From positions 3,906,001 through 3,970,000 of the forward strand of contig NZ_CP096882.1 in NCBI RefSeq assembly GCF_023273875.1: DNA of 64,000 bases, given 5' to 3'. Under the pieces are notes generated by a model that did not search any database, was not told where the DNA came from, and saw only the letters and a program-made list of their open reading frames with translations. Shown one piece after another: positions 49,027 to 58,443 of this stretch. The first letter of the stretch is position 1, and each line of letters opens with the position of its first letter. The stretch is from Pseudarthrobacter sp. SSS035. GTDB lineage: Bacteria; Actinomycetota; Actinomycetes; Actinomycetales; Micrococcaceae. The translations under genes and the position numbers were made by a program.

Positions 49027-49946
49027 TGCCCGAAGGGCATTCAGTCCGCCGCCTGGCGCAACAGTTCGGGGACGTCTTTACCGGGGAATCGCTGTCCGTG
49101 AGCAGCCCGCAGGGCCGGTTCGTTGCCGGCGCAGCCCTGCTGGACGGCCAGGTCCTGACGGATTCACGGGCCCACGGCAAGCATCTCTTCCTGCATTTTG
49201 ACCACGCCGTGGTGCTGCACGTCCACCTGGGGCTCTACGGGGCCTGGGACTTCGGCGGCGACGCGACCTTCAGCGGGGCCTCCAGCATCGGTGCCCCGCG
49301 GAAGATCGGGGAGCGCGAGGTTTTCGAGGACCCCGAAATTACCGACGACGCCGGGTTGGTTGAGTACGCGGGACCTCCCGAGCCCCGCGGCGCCGTGCGT
49401 GTCCGGCTGGTCAGCAAGCATGGCTGGGCGGACCTCCGCGGTGCCACCACCTGCGCGGCCATCACCGAGGCAGAAGCCCGGGCCGTCCTGGCCCGGCTGG
49501 GGCCGGATCCGCTGCACAACCATCACGCGGACAGGACCCGCTTTGTGACGGGCCTTTTGTCCCGCAAGACGTCCATCGCGGCGCTGCTGATGGACCAGAA
49601 GGTGATTGCCGGCGTCGGGAATGTCTACCGGGCCGAAGTGCTGTTCCGGCAGCGGCTGGATCCATGGCTGCCGGGTACCGGACTCTCCAGCAGCGCCGCC
49701 GGCCTGTTGTGGGACGACACAGCCGCAGTAATGGCCGACGGCGTCCGCGACGGGCGGATCATCACCACACCGCCGGTGTATTGGGAGCCGGATTACCGGA
49801 AGCCGGGGGCGCTCCTGCCCACGGGCGACGACGCCCACTTTGTGTACAAGCGCGAAGGGCAGCCCTGCCGGGTCTGTGCCGTGCCGGTGGCCATCACTGA
49901 AATGGTGGGCCGCAAGCTGTACTGGTGCCCCGGCTGCCAGCAGTAG
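49026..49946 (+). CDS. Fpg/Nei-family DNA glycosylase (Nei2-like)
   Basis: A 306-aa bifunctional DNA glycosylase/AP lyase. The mature N-terminus PEGHSVRRLAQQF has the catalytic Pro2 and Glu3. The H2TH region reads DQKVIAGVGNVYRAEVLFRQ, and the C-terminal zinc finger is CRVC-x16-CPGC. Members of this actinobacterial subgroup act mainly on oxidised pyrimidines and in single-stranded contexts. GTG start overlaps the rpiB stop by one base. Confidence 0.94.
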   Translation: MPEGHSVRRLAQQFGDVFTGESLSVSSPQGRFVAGAALLDGQVLTDSRAHGKHLFLHFDHAVVLHVHLGLYGAWDFGGDATFSGASSIGAPRKIGEREVFEDPEITDDAGLVEYAGPPEPRGAVRVRLVSKHGWADLRGATTCAAITEAEARAVLARLGPDPLHNHHADRTRFVTGLLSRKTSIAALLMDQKVIAGVGNVYRAEVLFRQRLDPWLPGTGLSSSAAGLLWDDTAAVMADGVRDGRIITTPPVYWEPDYRKPGALLPTGDDAHFVYKREGQPCRVCAVPVAITEMVGRKLYWCPGCQQ

Positions 49947-49982
49947 CCAACAAAGTCAGCTAGCTTCCAAGTCAGCCAAACA

Positions 49983-50019
49983 AAAAAGCAGGGCCCCTCA
50001 GCGAGGGGCCCTGCTTTAT
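49983..50019. terminator. Terminator between nei-like gene and tRNA-Gly
   Basis: GCAGGGCCCCTC pairs with GAGGGGCCCTGC around a 3-base loop, with an A-run on the left and TTTA on the right. It can end the rpiB-nei transcript and, in the other direction, the tRNA-Gly transcript. Confidence 0.9.
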
Positions 50020-50020
50020 G

Positions 50021-50094
50021 TGGAGGGGACGACGGGAATCGAACCCGCATCATCAGTTTGGAAGACTGAGGCTTTACCACTAAGCTACGTCCCC
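50021..50094 (-). tRNA. tRNA-Gly (TCC)
   Basis: Minus-strand cloverleaf with acceptor GGGGACG/CGTCCCC, anticodon loop CTTCCAA (anticodon TCC), T-loop GTTCGAT and encoded CCA (TGG at 50021-50023). A bidirectional terminator lies at its 3' side. Confidence 0.96.
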
Positions 50095-50242
50095 GGAAAA
50101 ATACAGCTCAGCTGTTGCGTCGGGCTGCTCTGCGTTTCTTCGGGCTGGCTGTTGAAGCCGGATACAACTAAACCTAATTCATGCCCCACGTGTCAAATGT
50201 GCAAAGAACGCCTGGATGAACGTAGACTTGCCTGTGCACTTA

Positions 50243-50317
50243 CGGGGTGTAGCTCAGCTTGGCTAGAGCACCTGCTTTGGGAGCAGGAAGTCGCAGGTTC
50301 AAATCCTGTCACCCCGA
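50243..50317 (+). tRNA. tRNA-Pro (TGG)
   Basis: Plus-strand cloverleaf with acceptor CGGGGTG/CACCCCG, anticodon loop TTTGGGA (anticodon TGG), T-loop GTTCAAA. CCA is not encoded. It precedes tig by 85 bp and the two might share a transcript, as often in actinobacteria. Confidence 0.96.
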
Positions 50318-50402
50318 CTCTGCGGCTCGGGCCGTGCAAGCGGCCCGGGCAGAAAAATGCGTTTGCAGAAACCCATCCCACAAACCCAGGAGTACTTAGA
50401 CC

Positions 50403-51794
50403 GTGAAGAGCGCTGTCGAGAACCTCACCCCCACGCGGGTCAAGCTCAATGTTGAGGTCCCTTTTGAGGAATTGAAGCCCAGCATCGACGAGGCATACAA
50501 GACTGTTGCTTCGCAGATCCAGGTCCCTGGCTTCCGTAAGGGCAAGGTCCCGTCCAAGCTGATCGACCAGCGCGTTGGCCGCGGCTACGTCCTGGAGACG
50601 GCCATCAACGAAGGCCTCAATGGCTGGTACCAGGCTGCAGTCCAGGAATCCGGCATCCGCCCCCTGAGCCGTCCCGAGGTTGAGATCACCGAAGTTCCGG
50701 ACCCCACCTCCACGGACGGGGAACTGAAGTTCCACGCCGAGGTCGACATCCGTCCGGAGATCGAACTCCCGGACTACGCCGGCATCAAGGTCGAGGTAGC
50801 CGCAGCGGAATCCTCCGACGAAGACGTTGACAAGGCCCTGGACGAACTGCGCGGCCGCTTCGGCACGCTGAAGTCCGTGGACCGCCCGGCCGCCGATGGC
50901 GACTTCCTGACCATCGACATCACCGCCACCATTGACGGCGCCGACGTTGATTCCGCGTCCGGCCTGTCATACCAGGTGGGCACCGAAACCATGCTCGAGG
51001 GCCTGGACGAGGCCGTGACCGGCCTCAGCGTTGACGAGGACGCCATCTTCGAAACCACCCTGGTGGGCGGTGACCACGCCGGTGAGTCCGCCCAGGTGAA
51101 GGTTGTTGTCAAGGCCGTCAAGGAGCGCGAGCTTCCCGAGGCCGACGACGACTTCGCCCAGCTGGCCTCCGAGTTCGACACTCTTGCCGAACTCCGCGAG
51201 GACCTGGCCAAGCAGGCCGCCGACTCCAAGGTTGTTGAGCAGGGCGTTGAGGCCCGCGACAAGGTCCTGGACAAGCTCGTTGAGCTCATTGCGGTTCCGG
51301 TTCCGGACTCCGTGGTTGAAGAGCAGGTCGACGCCCACTTCAAGGAGGGCAACGGCCACGGTGAAGGCGAACACGACACCGAGGAGCACCGCGAAGAGGT
51401 CAAGGCCAACACCGCCCGCGCCTTCCAGAACGAAGTCATCCTTGACGCCATTGCCGAAAAGGAAGAAGTCAACGTCAGCCAGGCTGAGCTGATCGACTAC
51501 ATCGTCAGCGCCGCCAGCCAGTACGGCATGGACCCGAACCAGTTCGCCCAGATCATCGATCAGAGCGGCCAGGTTCCCATGATGGTTTCCGAGGTCCGCC
51601 GCCGGAAGGCACTGGCTGTTGTTCTGGGCCAGGCCACCGTGACCGACACCGACGGCAAGACCGTTGACCTCAGCGACTTCGTCCGCCCCGGCGGCGAAGA
51701 AGAGGCTCCCGCCGTTGAGGCTGAGGCTGCTGAAGACACCAACGCCGAGACCGAGGCCACCCCGAGTGACGACCCGGCAGCCGTGAAGTTCTAG
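50403..51794 (+). CDS. tig: Trigger factor
   Basis: A 463-aa ribosome-bound chaperone and prolyl isomerase. The ribosome-binding signature GFRKGKVP is at residues 43-50. The FKBP-like PPIase domain spans about 150-245 (GDFLTIDITATIDGADVDSA), and the helical C-terminal arms follow. The tail after residue 430 is acidic and disordered (EEEAPAVEAEAAEDTNAE). GTG start with GGAG upstream. It lies ahead of clpP1P2X, the common order in bacteria, with a terminator between. Confidence 0.97.
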   Translation: MKSAVENLTPTRVKLNVEVPFEELKPSIDEAYKTVASQIQVPGFRKGKVPSKLIDQRVGRGYVLETAINEGLNGWYQAAVQESGIRPLSRPEVEITEVPDPTSTDGELKFHAEVDIRPEIELPDYAGIKVEVAAAESSDEDVDKALDELRGRFGTLKSVDRPAADGDFLTIDITATIDGADVDSASGLSYQVGTETMLEGLDEAVTGLSVDEDAIFETTLVGGDHAGESAQVKVVVKAVKERELPEADDDFAQLASEFDTLAELREDLAKQAADSKVVEQGVEARDKVLDKLVELIAVPVPDSVVEEQVDAHFKEGNGHGEGEHDTEEHREEVKANTARAFQNEVILDAIAEKEEVNVSQAELIDYIVSAASQYGMDPNQFAQIIDQSGQVPMMVSEVRRRKALAVVLGQATVTDTDGKTVDLSDFVRPGGEEEAPAVEAEAAEDTNAETEATPSDDPAAVKF

Positions 51795-51818
51795 CACGCA
51801 CCTGGCAGTGCGACTGAA

Positions 51819-51852
51819 GGCAGCCCCCGGACCTATTGGTCCGGGGGCTGCC
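51819..51852 (+). terminator. Intrinsic terminator after tig
   Basis: GGCAGCCCCCGGACC pairs with GGTCCGGGGGCTGCC around TATT. The stem is 15 bp and perfect. It separates tig from the clp genes. Confidence 0.92.
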
Positions 51853-51877
51853 TCGGTTAACGGGCAGTCGTAGGGAT

Positions 51878-51896
51878 CGTGCGCCGTCAGCGAACA
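51878..51896. promoter_or_regulatory. Candidate ClgR box upstream of clpP1
   Basis: CGCCGTCAGCG at 51882-51892, read on the minus strand as CGCTGACGGCG, fits the core CGCYNANRGCG given for the actinobacterial Clp regulator ClgR, with T-rich flank on one side. It lies about 100 bp before clpP1, a sensible promoter position. The clgR gene itself is not in this window, and the consensus is quoted from memory. Confidence 0.4.
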
Positions 51897-51991
51897 GCGC
51901 GATTCCCGCGAACAAATCGGCCACCAAACCGGTTAGTGTCCAAGTAGTGAAGTTCAGTGATGTCACCGTCACCAGCGAGAGGTAAGTACAC

Positions 51992-52642
51992 ATGTCACAG
52001 CACGCAGAGGCCCCCCGGATGGCGACTGTAGATCCGGCCAGCCAGGACAACTACATCTACAACCGCCTCCTGAAGGAGCGCATCATCTGGCTGGGCTCCG
52101 AGGTGCGTGACGACAACGCCAACGCCATCTGCTCGCAGCTGCTGCTCCTGTCCGCCGAAAACCCGGAAAAGGACATCTACCTTTACATCAACTCTCCCGG
52201 CGGCTCCGTGACCGCGGGCATGGCCATCTATGACACCATGCAGTTCATCCCGAACGACGTCGTCACAGTCGCCACCGGCCTGGCAGCCTCCATGGGCCAG
52301 TTCCTGCTCTCCTCAGGCACCAAGGGCAAGCGCTACGCCACCCCCAACGCCCGGGTCCTGATGCACCAGCCCTCCGGCGGCATCGGCGGCACGGCCTCGG
52401 ACATTAAGATCCAGGCCGAGCTGATCCTGCATATGAAGAAGGTCATGGCCGAACTGACCGCGGATCAGACCGGCCAGTCCGTGGATACCATCCTCAAGGA
52501 CAACGACCGTGACAAGTGGTTCACCGCGCCTGAAGCCCTCGAATACGGCTTCTTCGACAAGATCGCGGCCCACGCCGGTTCCGTCTCAGGCGGCGGCGGA
52601 ACCGCCAACGCCACCTCCGGCGAGTCAGCCTCCGAGAAGTAA
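51992..52642 (+). CDS. clpP1: ATP-dependent Clp protease proteolytic subunit 1
   Basis: A 216-aa serine protease subunit. The catalytic triad is S100 (GLAASMGQ), H125 (VLMHQPSGG) and D174 (NDRDKWF). The N-terminus (MSQHAEAPRMATVDPASQDN) is a propeptide that actinobacterial ClpPs cleave. It forms mixed ClpP1P2 tetradecamers with the next gene product and degrades substrates unfolded by ClpX or ClpC. The C-terminal glycine/serine tail is disordered. 36 bp separate it from clpP2. Confidence 0.96.
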   Translation: MSQHAEAPRMATVDPASQDNYIYNRLLKERIIWLGSEVRDDNANAICSQLLLLSAENPEKDIYLYINSPGGSVTAGMAIYDTMQFIPNDVVTVATGLAASMGQFLLSSGTKGKRYATPNARVLMHQPSGGIGGTASDIKIQAELILHMKKVMAELTADQTGQSVDTILKDNDRDKWFTAPEALEYGFFDKIAAHAGSVSGGGGTANATSGESASEK

Positions 52643-52678
52643 CCCGGCACTTAGAACACTTAGATCAGGAGCAACAAA

Positions 52679-53338
52679 ATGACTTACAACTTCGGATCGA
52701 CTGCCGGTAATCTTCCGACCAGCCGCTACGTCCTTCCCCAGTTCGAAGAGCGCACGCCTTACGGCTTCAAGCGCCAGGACCCCTACACGAAGCTGTTCGA
52801 GGACCGCATCATCTTCCTCGGCGTCCAGATCGATGACGCCTCCGCTGATGACGTCATGGCCCAGCTGCTGGTGCTCGAGTCCACCGACCCGGACCGCGAC
52901 ATCACTCTCTACATCAACTCCCCGGGCGGTTCCTTCACGGCCATGACCGCGATCTACGACACCATGACGTACATCCGGCCGGAGATCCAGACCGTCTGCC
53001 TCGGCCAGGCCGCCAGCGCCGCCGCCGTGATCCTCGCTGCCGGCACCCCGGGCAAGCGCCTGGCCCTGCCCAACGCCCGTGTCCTGATCCACCAGCCAGC
53101 CCTCTCCGGCGGCCAGGGTGGACAGGCCTCGGACCTGGAGATCCAGGCCGCGGAAGTTATGCGGATGCGCGCATGGCTTGAGGACACGCTGGCTCACCAC
53201 TCGGGCCGCACCCCGGAGCAGGTCAACAACGACATTGAGCGTGACAAGATCCTGACCGCCGCCGAGGCCCTGGATTACGGCCTCATTGACCAGGTGCTTG
53301 ATTCCCGCAAGATGAAGCCGCAGGCAATCACCAGGTAG
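52679..53338 (+). CDS. clpP2: ATP-dependent Clp protease proteolytic subunit 2
   Basis: A 219-aa ClpP paralogue with catalytic triad S103 (GQAASAAAV), H128 (VLIHQPALSG) and D179 (IERDKILTA). Actinobacteria need both ClpP types because the active protease is a hetero-oligomer; ClpP2 usually docks the ATPase. The N-terminal part is longer than in ClpP1 and probably processed. GGAGC precedes the ATG at 52679. clpX follows 179 bp downstream. Confidence 0.96.
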   Translation: MTYNFGSTAGNLPTSRYVLPQFEERTPYGFKRQDPYTKLFEDRIIFLGVQIDDASADDVMAQLLVLESTDPDRDITLYINSPGGSFTAMTAIYDTMTYIRPEIQTVCLGQAASAAAVILAAGTPGKRLALPNARVLIHQPALSGGQGGQASDLEIQAAEVMRMRAWLEDTLAHHSGRTPEQVNNDIERDKILTAAEALDYGLIDQVLDSRKMKPQAITR

Positions 53339-53517
53339 CCAGCCTCTTCGACGGCCGGTGCGGTCCAGTAATTTGGGCCGCACCGGCCTTCGCTTTCCAC
53401 CCTTGGACGCAATTGTGACCTAGAGTGGAAGATGTCACGGCCGGTCCTCCCAGGCCCGCCATGATTCCAGCAACGGTGCACAGCTGCCTGGCAGCAAGAT
53501 ACTTAAGGGGTTCACAT

Positions 53518-54798
53518 ATGGCTCGGATTGGCGAGAGCACGGATCTGCTGAAGTGTTCTTTCTGCGGAAAGAGCCAGAAGCAGGTGCGCAAGCTCATTGC
53601 CGGGCCTGGTGTCTATATCTGCGACGAATGCATTGAGCTCTGCAATGAGATCATTGAGGAAGAGCTCGCGGAAGTCGCCGATCTGGGAAGCTTCGAGCTG
53701 CCCAAGCCCCGCGAGATCTTCGACTTCCTGCAGGAATACGTCATCGGCCAGGAACCTGCCAAGCGTTCCCTCGCCGTCGCCGTCTACAACCACTACAAGC
53801 GGATCCAGGCCGGCCACGCCCCCAAGAGCGGCAGCCTCGCCGAGGGCGGCCACCACGACGACGTCGAAATCGCCAAGTCCAACATCCTCCTGATCGGTCC
53901 CACCGGCTGCGGCAAAACCTACCTTGCCCAGACCCTGGCGCGGCGGTTGAATGTTCCGTTTGCTGTTGCCGACGCCACGGCACTCACCGAAGCCGGCTAT
54001 GTGGGTGAGGACGTGGAGAACATCCTCCTCAAGCTCATCCAGTCGGCCGATTACGACGTCAAAAAGGCCGAACAGGGCATCATCTACATTGACGAAATCG
54101 ACAAGATTTCGCGCAAGAGCGAGAACCCCTCCATCACCCGGGACGTCTCCGGTGAGGGCGTGCAGCAGGCCCTCCTGAAGATCCTCGAAGGAACCGTAGC
54201 CTCCGTTCCGCCCCAGGGCGGACGCAAGCACCCCCACCAGGAATTCATCCAGATCGACACCACCAACGTGCTGTTTATCGTGGCGGGCGCCTTTGCCGGG
54301 CTGGAAGAGATCATCGGTTCGCGTTCCGGACGCAAAGGCATTGGCTTCGGCGCCCCACTCAACGATGCCAGCAACAAGGTGGACTCCTACGGTGAAGTGA
54401 TGCCCGAGGACCTCCTGAAGTTCGGTCTGATCCCGGAATTCATCGGCCGCCTTCCCGTGATCACCACGGTCTCCAGCCTGGACCGGGACGCCCTCATCCA
54501 GATCCTCTCCACGCCGAAGAACGCGCTGGTCAAGCAGTACCAGAAGATGTTCCAGATCGACGGCGTGGAACTCGTCTTCGATGACGACGCCCTCAATGCC
54601 ATCGCCGACCAGGCCCTGGAGCGTGGCACCGGTGCCCGTGGCCTGCGCGCCATCATGGAGGAAGTGCTGCTCCCGGTCATGTTCGACCTCCCCAGCCGCG
54701 AAGACGTGGCCAGCGTGGTCATTACCGCCGACGTTGTCCTCAGCAAGGCCGAGCCAACCCTCATTCCGCACGTGACCAAGCGACGCAAGTCCGCCTGA
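53518..54798 (+). CDS. clpX: ATP-dependent Clp protease ATP-binding subunit ClpX
   Basis: A 426-aa AAA+ unfoldase. The N-terminal zinc-binding domain has C13/C16 (CSFC) and C35/C38 (CDEC). Walker A is GPTGCGKT, the pore loop GYVGEDVE, Walker B IIYIDEIDK, and the ClpP-docking loop with IGF lies in KGIGFGAP. It feeds substrates to ClpP1P2. Start at ATG 53518 with AAGGGG upstream; the frame runs upstream to 53425 without similarity. Confidence 0.97.
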   Translation: MARIGESTDLLKCSFCGKSQKQVRKLIAGPGVYICDECIELCNEIIEEELAEVADLGSFELPKPREIFDFLQEYVIGQEPAKRSLAVAVYNHYKRIQAGHAPKSGSLAEGGHHDDVEIAKSNILLIGPTGCGKTYLAQTLARRLNVPFAVADATALTEAGYVGEDVENILLKLIQSADYDVKKAEQGIIYIDEIDKISRKSENPSITRDVSGEGVQQALLKILEGTVASVPPQGGRKHPHQEFIQIDTTNVLFIVAGAFAGLEEIIGSRSGRKGIGFGAPLNDASNKVDSYGEVMPEDLLKFGLIPEFIGRLPVITTVSSLDRDALIQILSTPKNALVKQYQKMFQIDGVELVFDDDALNAIADQALERGTGARGLRAIMEEVLLPVMFDLPSREDVASVVITADVVLSKAEPTLIPHVTKRRKSA

Positions 54799-54866
54799 CA
54801 CGTCCGCCACCCCGCCTGACACTTCCGCCTTCCATCCCCGCATGCCCAGGAACAGAGGACTCACGC

Positions 54867-55481
54867 ATGACTGAAACAACCATCAACCAGGCCGACTTCT
54901 GGTTTGATCCACTCTGCCCGTTCGCCTGGATCACGTCGCGTTGGATCGGCGAGGTTGAGGCCGTCCGCGATATCGAGACCGTGTGGCATGTGATGAGCCT
55001 GGGCGTCCTCAACGAGGGGCGCGAACTCGACGCCGGCTATCGGGAGCTCATGGACAAGGCATGGGGCCCGGTCCGGGTCATCATCGCGGCCCAGGAGCAG
55101 CACGGCGACCACGTGGTGAAGCCGCTCTACGACGCCATGGGCACACTGATTCATCAGGGCGGGGAGAAGGACTTCGGCGTCGTCATCAGCAAGGCACTGG
55201 CGGAGTGCGGACTCCCGGCCGGTCTGGCAGACGTTGCCGCCACGGACGCCTTCGACACCCAGCTGAGGGCCAGCCATGAGGAGGGCATCTCGCTGGTGGG
55301 CCAGGACGTCGGCACGCCGGTTGTGGCCTTCAACGGAACTGCTTTCTTCGGCCCCGTGCTGACCCGCATCCCGAGCGGCGAACAGGCAGGCAAGCTGTGG
55401 GATGCCACCGTCACGCTTGCCTCCTACCCGCATTTCTTCGAGATCAAGCGCAGCCGCAGCGAACGCCCGGAATTCAACTGA
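54867..55481 (+). CDS. Mycothiol-dependent nitroreductase (DsbA-like, Rv2466c family)
   Basis: A 204-aa thioredoxin-fold protein. DPLCPFAW at residues 14-21 contains the resolving-free catalytic C17 (CPF in place of CPY of Rv2466c). The helical insertion and the cis-proline loop DVGTPVVAFNG are intact. Homologues use mycothiol to reduce nitro compounds and possibly other electrophiles. This fits a mycothiol-producing actinobacterium. It follows clpX by about 70 bp and may be read from the same transcript. Confidence 0.88.
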   Translation: MTETTINQADFWFDPLCPFAWITSRWIGEVEAVRDIETVWHVMSLGVLNEGRELDAGYRELMDKAWGPVRVIIAAQEQHGDHVVKPLYDAMGTLIHQGGEKDFGVVISKALAECGLPAGLADVAATDAFDTQLRASHEEGISLVGQDVGTPVVAFNGTAFFGPVLTRIPSGEQAGKLWDATVTLASYPHFFEIKRSRSERPEFN

Positions 55482-55496
55482 CGCAGACAGCAAAGG

Positions 55497-55534
55497 GCCC
55501 CGGACGAACTACTCTGATGTAGTTTGTCCGGGGC
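55497..55534. terminator. Strong hairpin after the nitroreductase gene
   Basis: GCCCCGGACGAACTAC (55497-55512) pairs with GTAGTTTGTCCGGGGC (55519-55534), with a single G/T wobble and a 6-base loop. It is 16 bp beyond the stop codon and suits termination, though the following T content is low. Confidence 0.8.
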
Positions 55535-55824
55535 TCTTGCGCATCCAAACCGTCGGGACAACAATGGTTCTTACCCACTTCGAAAGAAGCGGGACGCAGG
55601 AACCAAAGATTCAGTGATATGTATCCGACGCAGCCATCGGCAAAGTCAGATACAAGCTACCAGTGACGAGGTAGGAAGACCTGAAGATCCAAGGATCCTG
55701 CCAGACCATCAAAGACGTCACCAGGATGGCCGAAAAGTCGAAGCCCCACCAACGGCAAAACGCTGATGGGGCTTCCCCTTTGCCCAAAAACAGGGCTGCC
55801 GCCCAAAAACAGGCCTAAATCCGG
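55535..55824. other. Intergenic region with no convincing gene
   Basis: This 290-bp stretch between a terminator and the end of valS is visibly more AT-rich than its surroundings. A hairpin GAAGCCCCA (55740-55748) with TGGGGCTTC (55767-55775) is followed by CCCTTT and could end valS on the minus strand or a small transcript on the plus strand. Short open frames here lack the GC-rich third positions of real host genes. Confidence 0.4.
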
Positions 55825-58443
55825 TCAGGCCTTGGGCTGTTCCTCCGGAGCGGCCAGCACAACGTCGCTGACGGTCAGTTCGCCGTCGCCTGCCACAAGG
55901 GTCAGTTCGCGGGCGTTCGAGGCTGCCTTCAGGTCGCCAAGTCCGGCCTTCAGTTGCGTGGTCAGGGATTCCGACGCCGTGATGGTGGCGGAGAGGACCT
56001 CGGTGCGCTGCTTGACCTTGGCCTCGGACTTTGCCTTGCGGACACCGCTCAGGGCCGTGCCAACGGTGGCAAGCAGGGTGGTGTCGCCGTCCACGTCCAC
56101 CGCGGTGGGCCACTGTGCACGGTGTACGGAGCCGTTCCGCCACCAGCCCCAGACCTCTTCGGTGGCGAAGGGCAGGAACGGGGCGAACAGGCGCAGCAGC
56201 GTGTCCAGGCTGGTGGCGAGTGCTGCCAGCACGGAGGCCTGCTCGGCGTCGCCTGCGGCACCGTAGGCGCGGTCCTTGATGAGCTCCACATAATCGTCCG
56301 TGAACTGCCAGAAGAAGCTCTCGGTGATCTGCAGGGCCCGGGCGTAGTCGTAGTTCTCGAACGCCTTGGTGGACTGGCGCACCACCTCGGCCAGCTGGGC
56401 CAGCACCGCCCGATCCAACGGGTTGGTCAGGACCGAGAGATCGGTGGAGACCACGGAATTCTCCGTCGCACCCAGGTTCAGGACGAACTTTGAGGCGTTC
56501 AGCAGCTTGATGGCCAGGCGGCGGCCGATCTTCATCTGCGCGATCTCGTACGCCGTATCCGCGCCGAGCTTGGCGGACGTGGCCCAGTAGCGGACGGCGT
56601 CGGAGCCGAATTCGTCCAGCACGTCGGTGGGAACCACCACGTTGCCCTTGGACTTGGACATCTTCTTCCGGTCCGGGTCCAGGATCCAGCCGGAGATGGC
56701 GGCATGCTTCCACGGCGCGGCGTGCTGCAGCGCATCAGCCTGGACTACCGAGGAGAACAGCCAGGTGCGGATGATGTCGTGGCCCTGGGGGCGCAGGTCA
56801 AACGGGAAGACCTTGGCGAAGAGGTCCTCGTCCCGGCTCCAGCCGCCCACAATCTGCGGCGTCAGGGAGGACGTGGCCCACGTATCCAGGATGTCGGCGT
56901 CGCCGGCGAAGCCACCGGGAACGCCGCGCTGGGCTTCGTCGTAACCCGGTGCGGCATCGGCCGCGGGGTCAACCGGCAGCTGCTCGTCCAGGGGCACGAT
57001 CGGGGCGTCGTACCGCGGGTTGCCCTCGGCGTCCAGCGGGTACCAGACGGGGATGGGCACACCGAAGAAGCGCTGGCGGGACACGAGCCAGTCGCCGTTC
57101 AGCCCGGAGATCCAGTTCTCGAAGCGGGACCGCATAAAGGCCGGGTGGAAGTCGATCTCGTGGCCGCGCGCGATCAGGCGGGCGCGGCGCTCTTCGTCGC
57201 GGCCGCCGTTGCGGTAGTACCACTGGCGTGAGGTGACAACCTCGAGGGGCTTGTCGCCCTTTTCGTAGAAGTTCACCGGGTGCATGATCTTCTTCGGTTC
57301 GCCGTCGATCAGATCTTCGGCGGCCAGGAGCTCCACCACTGCTTCCTTGGCGCTGAAGACGGTCTTGCCGGCAATGGCTTCGTACGCGGTGCGCCCTGCA
57401 TCGGTGGTGATCCATTCCGGGGTTTCGCCGACGATGCGGCCGTCCCGGCCAACGATGGCACGGGTGGGCAGCTGGAGTTCCCGCCACCAGGTGACGTCGG
57501 TGAGGTCACCGAACGTGCACACCATGGCGATGCCGGAGCCCTTGTCCGCCTTGGCCAGCGGGTGGGCCTTGACCTCAACCTCAACACCGAAGACCGGGGA
57601 CGTGACCATCTTGCCGAACAGCGGCTGGTACCGCTCGTCGTCGGGGTTTGCAACGAGGGCGGCGCAGGCTGCCAGCAGTTCGGGACGGGTGGTCTCGACG
57701 TAGATCTTTTCGCCGTCTTCGGTGAAGAACGGGTAGCGGTAGTAGGCGCCGGCAACTTCGCGGTCTTCGAGTTCCGCCTGGGCCACGGCCGTGCGGAAGG
57801 TGATGTCCCACAGGGTTGGTGCCTCCGCCATGTACGCGTCGCCGGCTGCCAGGTTGGCCAGGAAGGCGCGCTGGGAGACTTCGCGGGAGGCGTCGTCGAT
57901 GGTCCGGTACGTCAGCTGCCAGTCCACGGAAAGTCCGAGCTGCTGGAACAGGCTTTCGAAGACCTTCTCGTCCTCCACGGCAAGTTCTTCACACAGCTCG
58001 ATGAAGTTCCGGCGCGAGACGACGTCGAAGTCGCGCTGGTTCTTGGCGGGCTCGGCCGGAGCACGGTAGCCGGCGTCGTACGGGATGGCCGGATCGCAGC
58101 GCACGCCGTAGTAGTTCTGCACGCGGCGCTCGGTAGGCAGGCCGTTGTCATCCCAACCCATCGGGTAGAAAACGTTCTTGCCGATCATGCGCTGGTAGCG
58201 GGCCAGCACGTCCGTCTGCGTGAAGGAGAACATGTGCCCCACGTGCAGGGAGCCGGACGCGGTGGGTGGGGGAGTGTCGATCGAGTAGACCTGCTCCCGG
58301 GTGGTGTCCGGGTTGAACTTGTAGGTCCCTTCGGCAAGCCAGCGCTGCGTGAGGGCAGCTTCGAGCCCCTCAAGGGCGGGCTTGTCCGGAACGTTGATAG
58401 GGGCGGTGGAGGGCGTGTCTGTACCCTGAGTGTCTTCAGCCAT
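55825..58443 (-). CDS. valS: Valyl-tRNA synthetase
   Basis: An 872-aa class Ia synthetase that charges tRNA-Val and edits threonine. The HIGH-type motif is HVGH at residues 67-70, and the KMSKS motif reads KKMSKSKGN near residue 595. The CP1 editing insertion and anticodon-binding domain are complete. The C-terminal coiled-coil is short. This is the ValS type common in actinobacteria, with the PPPTASGSLHVGH start. ATG at 58441-58443. Confidence 0.97.
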   Translation of the reverse strand: MAEDTQGTDTPSTAPINVPDKPALEGLEAALTQRWLAEGTYKFNPDTTREQVYSIDTPPPTASGSLHVGHMFSFTQTDVLARYQRMIGKNVFYPMGWDDNGLPTERRVQNYYGVRCDPAIPYDAGYRAPAEPAKNQRDFDVVSRRNFIELCEELAVEDEKVFESLFQQLGLSVDWQLTYRTIDDASREVSQRAFLANLAAGDAYMAEAPTLWDITFRTAVAQAELEDREVAGAYYRYPFFTEDGEKIYVETTRPELLAACAALVANPDDERYQPLFGKMVTSPVFGVEVEVKAHPLAKADKGSGIAMVCTFGDLTDVTWWRELQLPTRAIVGRDGRIVGETPEWITTDAGRTAYEAIAGKTVFSAKEAVVELLAAEDLIDGEPKKIMHPVNFYEKGDKPLEVVTSRQWYYRNGGRDEERRARLIARGHEIDFHPAFMRSRFENWISGLNGDWLVSRQRFFGVPIPVWYPLDAEGNPRYDAPIVPLDEQLPVDPAADAAPGYDEAQRGVPGGFAGDADILDTWATSSLTPQIVGGWSRDEDLFAKVFPFDLRPQGHDIIRTWLFSSVVQADALQHAAPWKHAAISGWILDPDRKKMSKSKGNVVVPTDVLDEFGSDAVRYWATSAKLGADTAYEIAQMKIGRRLAIKLLNASKFVLNLGATENSVVSTDLSVLTNPLDRAVLAQLAEVVRQSTKAFENYDYARALQITESFFWQFTDDYVELIKDRAYGAAGDAEQASVLAALATSLDTLLRLFAPFLPFATEEVWGWWRNGSVHRAQWPTAVDVDGDTTLLATVGTALSGVRKAKSEAKVKQRTEVLSATITASESLTTQLKAGLGDLKAASNARELTLVAGDGELTVSDVVLAAPEEQPKA

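Noticed and set aside
53512..54879. 455-codon open frame antisense to clpX
   Set aside because: It mirrors clpX codon structure on the other strand, as is common in high-GC DNA, and has no domain. The same reasoning removes long antisense frames over gnd, gap, the Gfo/Idh gene, valS and ileS.
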